This document shows, piece after piece, positions 57,039 through 64,000 of a stretch of DNA of 64,000 nucleotides. This DNA is from Ctena decussata (taxonomy: Eukaryota; Mollusca; Bivalvia; Lucinida; Lucinidae): contig OZ022501.1 of assembly GCA_963989385.1 (NCBI GenBank), positions 91,372,979 through 91,436,978 of the forward strand, read 5' to 3'. The first letter of the stretch is position 1. Every line of letters begins with the position of its first letter. The notes beneath the pieces are model-generated. The model made no database searches, was not told the DNA's origin, and saw only the letters and a program-made list of their open reading frames with translations. A program made the position numbers and the translations under genes.

Positions 57039-60000
57039 TTAAATTGTAGCACCTGCCAGCTTATTAGTTCTGGCAACGTGAAGTCTGTGACACAGCTCTG
57101 TAGATGCCTTCAGGATCACATAACATTCTGGTTTTTCTTTTATGAAAGGGAAGCAGGAACAGTCTAGGATCAATTTAACTAGATTTTCTCTATTGTTAAA
57201 TAACTCTCTCCATTTAATGGCACCAATGCAGTCAATAACCGCAGATTTTATTTCAGAATACAATGCTTTTCTCTGGTGTATTAACGAAGGACATTCCAAC
57301 AACATATGCGCTAGATCCTCGTCGCTGAGACCACAGCATTTACATGTTGCACTAACAGTAGCTCTGCTAAATTTATGACTAGTTGTTTGTAGTAAATATG
57401 TTCCTGTTAACATTCTACATTTGGTAATGCCTTTTCTTACGTCTGTAACACACAGTTCTAAAGATTCCCATACTGGGTGGGTTTGACCAATTTCCATAGA
57501 TTCAATATCCAGAAAACGAAGAGTAGATTTTTCAAATGCATCACTTTTCAGGGTTTCAGTCCAATAACTATTCACAGATTGTTTTACCATATTTTTCCAG
57601 GTCTCTTTTGCGGGCTGTTCAAATTTCAGTTCTTGCAAAGATGGTAACTGATACAACTCCAAAATACTTTGAACTCTACTATAGTAGCTTAAGGTATTAT
57701 CAAGGTTTACTGCTATCTGACGTTCTGTTAACTCTTTTATAGTTTCATTTGATGAGACCAAAATATTATATAATAAACTCAACTGCCTTTTGTGTAACTC
57801 TGCCTCTATAGGAAGTGCACCCAGTAGCAGGTACACAGCACAGGTCGCTGTTCTCACAGGTAAAGATTGGAAACGTTTCAGATTGTCCACATGGAATTTT
57901 GACAATAAATTCAGTTGACTTAGCGTAAGTGGTAAAACTTCTAGTCCAAACAAGAGTCTGGGTATAACATAGCACTGGTAGATTCTGTATGAAACTCGAG
58001 GATTTAACCCGTTTGAGCCATGGACTCCCGTAGTAATTAATGCATACAGGGTACGACGAGCCAACTTTAAACGTTCCTCGATGTTGATAACATTTTCGTT
58101 TGTCTCAGACCGAAGAAGCCCAAGATGGGTAGTACTTGAAGACAGTGGAATATTCTTTTCATTTAATTTAAGAGAAAAAGTCTTTTTTGAGAAGGACTTG
58201 GAGTTTTTCAGTAAAACGGCGTTTGATTTGTCCGGATGTATAGTGACCCGATCTTGTTTTGAATGTCTTTTCACAACGTTTGCCATGACTTGGAGTTCAT
58301 TTTCACATTGGGATAAAAGAGCTAGATCATCTGCACACGTTGGACAGCCACAGTAAACTCGACCTATTGACAGTCCTAGTTTATGTTCTTTTAATTCCAT
58401 TAGGCAGGGGTTGATGTACGTTTTGTACAAGAACGGCGACAGAATTCCGCCTTGTCTAACGCCTTGGTGAATCCCAAACTGTCTGCTTAACTCGCCTAGC
58501 CATTTGACCTTAGATGTGAGGCCTGAATACAGATCTTTCACTATGGACCATAATGTTGGGTGTATACCGGATTCGTAGAGCTTGTCCAGTAGTATGACGT
58601 GGTTCACGACATCAAATGCCTTTTGGCTGTCCAAAGTCACTAGAAATAACGGTGCCGTGGAGTTCATTTTAGCTTCAGCTCTGGCTTCTGACACAATCAG
58701 GGCTGACATAACTGGTGACAGACCCTTGGTAAATCCAAATTGTAGAGAGGATTGTTCAAATGTTTCAGACAGTCTTGGTAGTAGTACACTTTCAAATAGT
58801 TTTCCAATGATCGGTGTAACTGTTATCCCGCGATAATTATCTAGTACAGTAGAGTCTTTACCCTTTTTCAGCACTGGGGTTAGAATACCGGATTTGAAAG
58901 CTTCTGGCACAATTTTTGTACGTAGTATCTGATTAAAAATGTCAGTAATATCATGAATAAGTATACCATTCGAGAGTTTCAAGTGTTCTGCAGTTAGGCC
59001 AAATTCATCTGGGGCTTTTTTTGTATTTAACTTTCGGACAGCATTCCGAACTTCCTTTGCAGTGATGGGTTCCAGATATTCAGAGCTTTCATCGCACAAC
59101 TGTTTGATGAACTCATGGCGAATAGAGCTAAGCTCTAGGTAAGCTGAGTCATATCCTTGATCTTTTGGAGATGCCAGGTCCTCATAGTATTGGGCAAAAG
59201 CGTTTCTCTGTAAGTCAGGAGAGTATAAGTCTTTACCTTCTACCCTTAGGCAACCAGTATGCTGTCTTTTGTCACCTTTATTTCTACGGATTAGCTGGTA
59301 AAATTTATCAGTTGAGGGGTTTTTCATTAAATCATTATAGAAATTCCTGCGATCCTCTAGCTTTTCAAACCTAAATTGCTTTCTTAATTCTCTCTTGGCC
59401 ATAATATTGTCTTTTCTTAAAATAGTGTCACTTTTCCCACTTGCCACCCATAATTGGTATTTTTGCCTACAGATGTCAAGTTGTTTTCTAACCTTAGGTG
59501 AAGCTTTCCATTTGGGTCCTTTCAGTTTTATCGTCACTGATGGAACAGCCGCATCTGTTGCGGTATGAATAACTGTTGCTAAATCATTCAGTCTTTCTTC
59601 TATAGTCTTACACTTGGAGTCTTTACCCACACATTTATTTAATTCCCTTTCTAGAGTCTGCTCATAGATATATTCATCTGCTTTTTCCCACCTTAATTTC
59701 TTGGTTAAATTGGCAGGTTGCGATTTCATTTTAACAATGCCTTCAGATAACTGCACCGACAATAGTGCGGATACTTTTACATGACTGGACGTATTTTCAG
59801 AATCTTTTCCAGAAGTTTCAAGGTTTGATATCATATTCTCATCAGTGGACAGAATATAGTCTATTTGGGAGCTTGACCTGCCAGAATGATGGAAGAAAGT
59901 ATGCTGCACAGTCTCTAAAGTGTTCAACTCCTGTTCTTCGACAAAGTCTTGAAGTAGCCGGTCTTGTTTATTATAGGGTCTTGCAGCCAGAAGTGTTGCA

Positions 60001-60554
60001 TTTAGATCGCCGCACAGAATGATTTTGTGTGAGTCTCTAAATTTGGAGATAATACTGTCTATAATATCTAGACACTCTGCATACTCAATATGTGAGTTAA
60101 CTGAGCTGTTATTTGTGGGAAGGTATGTATTAATTATGCACAATTTGTTGGTTCCGGAAATCTCAATAGCAATGATACGTTCATTTCCTTCCTTTAACTT
60201 CTTCACTCTACTGGACCAGGTGGATGGCCACAACACTGAAATGCCTCCTTGTCCCCGAGGTAGACTGAATCCAGTTAACGGTTCATTACAATCAGCGGAT
60301 CTTGTGAAGCAGTCTTTATCCGGAGCCAGCTCTTGTATATCATGCTTTTGACACTCCCACAACCAATGTTCCTGTATGCAAACTATGTCATAGTCTTTAC
60401 ACAGTTTGTAGAAATAGGCGGCATTATGCTTAACACCTTCTATGTTACAGGTGACAATACTCGTTCCCGTTGTTCCTCTGACTGAATTTCCTTTAGCAGT
60501 TCCGGGGGATTGTACTTTATGGGAGGAATCGACAAAAAAGACTGGGCGGCACAA
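57039..60554 (-). CDS. LINE ORF2: endonuclease-reverse transcriptase, apparently intact
   Basis: 1,171 codons without a stop. Apurinic/apyrimidinic-type endonuclease at about 30-265 with N37, E62 (IQEHWL), D183/N185 (CGDLNAT), D232 (QIDYIL) and H258. Reverse transcriptase at about 550-800: SGILTPVLKKGKD (555-567), catalytic D642 in LDSQKAFD, HQGVRQGGILSPF (696-708), and C-A-D742-D743 in place of the usual [F/Y]xDD. C-terminal CCHC knuckle C1071, C1074, H1083, C1088 (C-x2-C-x8-H-x4-C). The enzyme would nick target DNA and copy element RNA in the nucleus by target-primed reverse transcription. The start Met at 60554 overlaps the end of ORF1 by 115 bp in another frame, as in many APE-type LINEs. 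It belongs to the jockey/CR1-like APE clades; I cannot fix the group. If functional it could mobilise SINEs here. Confidence 0.92.
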   Translation of the reverse strand: MCRPVFFVDSSHKVQSPGTAKGNSVRGTTGTSIVTCNIEGVKHNAAYFYKLCKDYDIVCIQEHWLWECQKHDIQELAPDKDCFTRSADCNEPLTGFSLPRGQGGISVLWPSTWSSRVKKLKEGNERIIAIEISGTNKLCIINTYLPTNNSSVNSHIEYAECLDIIDSIISKFRDSHKIILCGDLNATLLAARPYNKQDRLLQDFVEEQELNTLETVQHTFFHHSGRSSSQIDYILSTDENMISNLETSGKDSENTSSHVKVSALLSVQLSEGIVKMKSQPANLTKKLRWEKADEYIYEQTLERELNKCVGKDSKCKTIEERLNDLATVIHTATDAAVPSVTIKLKGPKWKASPKVRKQLDICRQKYQLWVASGKSDTILRKDNIMAKRELRKQFRFEKLEDRRNFYNDLMKNPSTDKFYQLIRRNKGDKRQHTGCLRVEGKDLYSPDLQRNAFAQYYEDLASPKDQGYDSAYLELSSIRHEFIKQLCDESSEYLEPITAKEVRNAVRKLNTKKAPDEFGLTAEHLKLSNGILIHDITDIFNQILRTKIVPEAFKSGILTPVLKKGKDSTVLDNYRGITVTPIIGKLFESVLLPRLSETFEQSSLQFGFTKGLSPVMSALIVSEARAEAKMNSTAPLFLVTLDSQKAFDVVNHVILLDKLYESGIHPTLWSIVKDLYSGLTSKVKWLGELSRQFGIHQGVRQGGILSPFLYKTYINPCLMELKEHKLGLSIGRVYCGCPTCADDLALLSQCENELQVMANVVKRHSKQDRVTIHPDKSNAVLLKNSKSFSKKTFSLKLNEKNIPLSSSTTHLGLLRSETNENVINIEERLKLARRTLYALITTGVHGSNGLNPRVSYRIYQCYVIPRLLFGLEVLPLTLSQLNLLSKFHVDNLKRFQSLPVRTATCAVYLLLGALPIEAELHKRQLSLLYNILVSSNETIKELTERQIAVNLDNTLSYYSRVQSILELYQLPSLQELKFEQPAKETWKNMVKQSVNSYWTETLKSDAFEKSTLRFLDIESMEIGQTHPVWESLELCVTDVRKGITKCRMLTGTYLLQTTSHKFSRATVSATCKCCGLSDEDLAHMLLECPSLIHQRKALYSEIKSAVIDCIGAIKWRELFNNRENLVKLILDCSCFPFIKEKPECYVILKASTELCHRLHVARTNKLAGATI

Positions 60555-60685
60555 CCTTCGCCTCCCTCACGACTGTGGTCAGGCTTCTGGAGAGGTATAA
60601 CACTATCCTGGGATTTCTGGGGTGAATCGTTTATTTGAATAGGATCATTTTCATTCTGGTTAGAATTAAGAGTGATAGGTTCTAA

Positions 60686-61757
60686 GGGACCGACCATTTG
60701 ATATTCTGGGGGGGGCCTGGTATTCTTGATGGAGACAGGACATTTTATTTCACTGGCCTCTGGAAACAATTTCTTTTTTTTTCACCATGTGGGAGCTAAT
60801 TTATTTTTTTTACAAACTAACTCAAACAGGTTATTTTTTTTTTTATTCTATAGCTGAACTATCAGATCCTTGATTACTTGACCTTAATATCCTTTTATTT
60901 TACCCACGTCAGTATTTTTAGACCTTTTTTCTCACAAAAAGAACATGGTGCTGTCTTTAACCAGGCCAAGGGCATGGCTTAGCTTGCTTTTGCAAACCAT
61001 TGCCTGGAGCATGTTACTCTTTTCATCTAAGGTACAGATACAAACATCCCTGTATGAGTTTGGCAAAAAATTAGGCCTTAAATTAGGGATATTTTGGTCA
61101 AAATTTAGGGCTATTTTGGCAAAGTTTTAGGGCTAACATTAGGAATTAAAGTTTTTTTTCTATCCCAATATATGCCTAGCCATGCTTATTTGTACTTTAG
61201 AAAGTTTGATAAATACTTACATGATAAAGTCACATTAGTTTCATGAGAGAGTCACATTATACATGAATGGGCATTTAATAAAATGGCTGAAAGTTATGTG
61301 CTAAGAAGTTAACAAAGGGGGGTCTGGGGGGCGCAGTCTAGTGGACTAGACAGTTTTAGTGGAAACATTTACTTAGTAATGTGGCAGATCAATAATACAT
61401 GTATGTGAATGTTGTATAGGATGTTTTTGTAAATGTATGCACATGCGGGCCTGCTGGTGTAAATCAATTGTAGATAATATTAAAATATTACTATAAATAT
61501 GGGGGTCTGGGGGGCGCAGCCCCCCAGAAGCCAGAGACATTATAAAAACTCTATTCCAATGGAATTATCTGCAGACAATATTTTTTTTTTAATTTTTTGG
61601 GTGGAGACAGGTTATTTTTTTCTCTTACTTTTGAGGCCAGATTATTTTTTTTAACCCCCCTATGAGCCAGGATATTTTTTTCTTGCATATCCAAAGACAG
61701 GAAATTTTTTTGATAAATATACCAGGCCCCCCCCCAGAATATCAAATGGTCGGTCCC
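60686..61757. mobile_element. 1,072-bp TIR element with TAA duplication (PIF/Harbinger-like)
   Basis: Both ends read GGGACCGACCATTTGATA inward, followed by a G run and 'cctggtat'. They are flanked by TAA at 60683-60685 and 61758-61760. A 3-bp TWA duplication fits PIF/Harbinger. Removing the element plus one TAA (1,075 bp) brings the two sides of the LINE ORF1 into the same frame, which confirms the boundaries. Inside, AT-rich blocks 'cctg..aaaaaaat' recur, and 'ggggtctggggggcgcag' occurs twice (61319 and 61502). No transposase frame. Confidence 0.88.
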
Positions 61758-61866
61758 TAAACATTGCTGTTTCGGGGTGAATTTGGATATATTTTCATAT
61801 GGGATATCATGACTATTTGCACAACGCTTTTTCCCTGATGAGTCGGTTCTTTCAACTGTACTTTGC

Positions 61867-63024
61867 TTATCTATCCATTGTCTTTTTTCTACCGAATGAC
61901 TTAATCTCACCATTCTGGTTCTTATTTCTGTCCATTCTAACAGATTGCATTTCAAGATCCCTAACATACAGCGATTTTGATCTATAATCACCATTCCCTC
62001 TTGTTGTATTGGTATGCATAATGTCTTTAGGATTTTTAAGGTTTGGAGGCCCGACTGGTCCCACTGTTTGTTCTGTTGAAGGATTTATTACACTTCCTCC
62101 AATATGCTGAGGTGCGTAGGAGTTAGATTCAGGCTGCCTTTGTGTTGAGGGATGTACCGGTTGAGGATGTTGTGCCGGCTGGTAGAGTCCATATGAATGT
62201 TGGACCACTGGAATTCCTGTATGGGGTGCACCAAATTGGGGGGCTAACATGGTAGGTGGGGGTATGTTGACCGGAAGCCGTACAGGACAGCCCAAACCCT
62301 GTGGTGGTTGGTATGTGGCCATGACCGGATGTTGGTAACCAAGAATAGGGTTAATATATGGCGTGTGAAGTGCTATTCCAGGGTTTAACACTCCTCCATT
62401 CCCCATGACTCCTGTTGAGGCATATCCAAGATTTGGGTATATGGCACTTGGATTATAAGATCTGGTCTGGAAGGCTAACTGCATGTTCAGTGCATTGTTT
62501 ATGTGCATGTTTTGCATCATTTGCATTTCTATCATACGCAGCCTGTTATCTTGTATTCTTTCTTTCAGTTCGTCACAACACTTATGCCTACATGACTGGT
62601 CTCTTCCGCAGTTTTCAAAATGATCTGCCTTTGTATTTATAGGGGGTTGTTTCGAGGTTGGGTTAGTTTCTTGTATTCTTTCATACAGTTTCAGGGTAGA
62701 TTTCAAATTATTAATTTGGTTTTCCAAATCTAATATGTAAGACTTATCTACTATCTCTTCTTTTTTAATTTTATTTCCTGTTTTTGTTACTTTCTTTGAT
62801 TTAGTTTTTACAAGAGTTTCACAAGATTGCCCAGTTTTGTCTTTAATCTTATCCAAGTTTTCTGGATTAGCCATTTCATGTGTTTCTGAATTTAACTGAA
62901 TATTGTCTGAATGTCTCTCAGGTCCCTCATTTATTTCAGCGGTTTTGTGTTGGTTAGCTAAGTCCCCCGGGGGGGGCGGATATTGATTCATCCCGATCTG
63001 GCGAGATATGTTCATTAATGTCAC
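61867..63024 (-). CDS. LINE ORF1, middle part: coiled coil and Pro/Gln/Met-rich region
   Basis: 385 codons. Lys-rich stretch at 55-92, a predicted coiled coil at about 92-120 (LENQINNLKSTLKLYERI), a Cys/His-containing stretch at 139-150 (CGRDQSCRHKCC), a helix-rich Met-containing stretch at 150-187, then a low-complexity region rich in Pro, Gln, Tyr and Gly to about 320. This resembles nucleic-acid-binding ORF1 segments. The first 20 codons are the out-of-frame overlap with the preceding piece, so the annotated Met is not a genuine start. Confidence 0.7.
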   Translation of the reverse strand: MTLMNISRQIGMNQYPPPPGDLANQHKTAEINEGPERHSDNIQLNSETHEMANPENLDKIKDKTGQSCETLVKTKSKKVTKTGNKIKKEEIVDKSYILDLENQINNLKSTLKLYERIQETNPTSKQPPINTKADHFENCGRDQSCRHKCCDELKERIQDNRLRMIEMQMMQNMHINNALNMQLAFQTRSYNPSAIYPNLGYASTGVMGNGGVLNPGIALHTPYINPILGYQHPVMATYQPPQGLGCPVRLPVNIPPPTMLAPQFGAPHTGIPVVQHSYGLYQPAQHPQPVHPSTQRQPESNSYAPQHIGGSVINPSTEQTVGPVGPPNLKNPKDIMHTNTTRGNGDYRSKSLYVRDLEMQSVRMDRNKNQNGEIKSFGRKKTMDR

Positions 63025-63880
63025 ATGCAGAATATTTCAGATTATCTGTACATGCTACACATACGAAATCATCAGTCCCTAGTGTCTCAATTGCAGAATC
63101 ATTTATATTAACACAATCAAAATGATACCAGTCACCACATTCCCCACATTGGATCACTTTCCCGTATGCTTGCTGCTGGCAAATGGGACAAATTTCATAC
63201 ACCTCGTCATCAGAGTTATAGTCATTTGTGATATCGTCCTGTTCATTAGCTGTGATACTGGCTTTCACCTCGGTTTCCTGACTTGGGATTGCATTTAGAG
63301 TGCTACTGGTATTTAAAGCTGAAGCAATATTTATGTTAATGATATCAAGCTGCTTACACCTTGCCCTCATCTCATTACCTAGTTTATCAAGAATGTCTGA
63401 GACAAATAAATCTACCTTGCTACCATTTACGAGAATCTGCGATGTGGTATGGTATAAGTTCACAACGTACTTTAACATTCTTCCACAGGAGCCATCTGCC
63501 TTTTTGTTAAAAATTTTGTAACAAGTGTCCACATTTGCTCCATTACAGTCTAAACTGTCCCGCTTTTCGCACGCAAAGGGAAAAGACTCATCACTCAGCA
63601 GTTTGTGAATACACGCCTTTGACAGTTCATATGCTGCTGTACTAAATTCAATCACTAGGTTATTACCCTGCTTCATTTCACATGTCATGTGATCTTTCAT
63701 ACAACTGTCATTCTTTTTCCCCAGGGATTTATTTTTGTCTAATGTATAATCTTTTGTACAAGTTGTTGATGAAGCAGGCACTGAGACGGGGGTCAATATG
63801 TTTGAAGCTGAAGACTTTCTGGTCAATACTTTGTTTGCAGGCACTAACTGATTACTGGTAGCCATCTCGGCGAGAGTCAT
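62954..63880 (-). CDS. LINE ORF1, N-terminal part with PHD finger
   Basis: 308 codons from Met at 63880. Residues 1-60 are Ser/Thr/Lys-rich. The PHD finger is C231-x2-C234-x10-C245-x2-C248-x4-H253-x2-C256-x17-C274-x2-C277, with the WYH signature before the sixth ligand. PHD-bearing ORF1 proteins are known in animal non-LTR elements, where chromatin binding has been suggested. The frame is lost in the G/C run at 62970 and ends at a stop shortly after. This is a different PHD from those in the 54755 LINE and in the exon at 44138. Confidence 0.8.
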   Translation of the reverse strand: MTLAEMATSNQLVPANKVLTRKSSASNILTPVSVPASSTTCTKDYTLDKNKSLGKKNDSCMKDHMTCEMKQGNNLVIEFSTAAYELSKACIHKLLSDESFPFACEKRDSLDCNGANVDTCYKIFNKKADGSCGRMLKYVVNLYHTTSQILVNGSKVDLFVSDILDKLGNEMRARCKQLDIININIASALNTSSTLNAIPSQETEVKASITANEQDDITNDYNSDDEVYEICPICQQQAYGKVIQCGECGDWYHFDCVNINDSAIETLGTDDFVCVACTDNLKYSACDINEHISPDRDESISAPPGGLS

Positions 63881-64000
63881 TTAAGAATATTCAGCTAAAA
63901 GTATACTCAGACAACTAAAATAGGTCTCTAAAAAGGTCTCTATGAGTTTCGGCAAGAATAATAAACTTTAAGAACGTCTAAGAAGAAAACTAAAAGCATC
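63881..64000 (-). other. 5' side of the LINE, no coding sequence
   Basis: A-rich on the minus-strand upstream side; contains the repeated 'aaaaaggtctct' phrase. The start of the element is beyond or near the window edge. Confidence 0.35.

Larger units (their letters stand above)
60440..63880 (-). pseudogene. LINE ORF1, broken by frameshifts and a nested element
   Basis: Minus strand, split into pieces: 63880-62954 (frame A), 63024-61867 (frame B), and 61994 to the insertion at 61757, resuming at 60685 down to 60440 (frame C). The change from A to B falls in a C/G homopolymer (62970-62978); the change from B to C falls near 61890, by a T run. A single-base error or slippage at each site would explain both. 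The element at 60686-61757 interrupts frame C. The protein has PHD finger, coiled coil and Pro/Gln-rich regions (see separate entries). The role would be RNA binding or chaperone, by analogy with other ORF1 proteins. Confidence 0.75.

Overview
The window is eukaryotic, almost entirely non-coding and packed with repeats. It most resembles a bivalve mollusc (clam-like) genome. The reasons are the AT-rich DNA with CRE-like and poly-pyrimidine stretches, the long arrays built on 'accaagtttcaaggccat..ggttctggagaagaag' type units, tRNA-headed SINEs, PHD-finger non-LTR retrotransposons, and a single SRR1-like gene. The species assignment is inference; the repeat architecture is read directly.

Layout. 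1-15 kb: TIR elements (806-1536; 9532-11670, filled with a TGACTACAAGTCA-type array), fold-back elements, two tandem-array elements (5618-8060) and tRNA-derived SINEs. 15.3-20.5 kb: a 5.2-kb element with 338-bp near-identical inverted termini, carrying a truncated transposase-like ORF, a nested 622-bp element and a 177-bp tandem array. 21.5-23.4 kb: a TIR element built of CTAGAGGTCCGGTACC motifs with another element inside it. 23.5-31.9 kb: possible exon remnants, SINEs with clean target-site duplications (TSDs), a 457-bp TIR element and tandem arrays, one of them split by a hAT-like insertion with an 8-bp TSD. 32-36.4 kb: two large tandem-repeat elements sharing the same start (ACAAGAG plus hairpin) and end (CAGGTGAGCTAA). 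37.2-38.4 kb: the one convincing host gene, SRRD-like, plus a candidate terminal exon. 39.5-50.2 kb: a tandem-array element interrupted by three insertions (6-bp TSD, 1.4 kb; 9-bp TSD, 6.9 kb; TTAA, 0.5 kb). 50.6-53 kb: further TIR elements and a SINE. 53.6-56 kb: a 3'-truncated LINE with a 2A-like peptide followed by a PHD finger and a broken endonuclease. 56-64 kb: a nearly complete LINE on the minus strand. Its ORF2 (endonuclease, reverse transcriptase, CCHC knuckle) is intact. Its ORF1 (PHD finger, coiled coil, Pro/Gln-rich) is broken by frameshifts and by a 1,072-bp TAA-flanked element.

Recurring theme. Six TIR elements (806, 9532, 16690, 21479, 29614, 42278) are flanked by 9-bp direct repeats, five exact and one with a single mismatch. 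This fits the Mutator-like (MULE) superfamily. Each has termini made of an iterated, family-specific short motif. Several insertions fall inside repeated units, so the empty site can be read from sister units in the same window, which makes the boundaries unusually secure. The mobile parts do not form a shared pathway: autonomous LINE ORF2 could act in trans on SINEs and broken copies, while no intact DNA transposase was found for the TIR elements.
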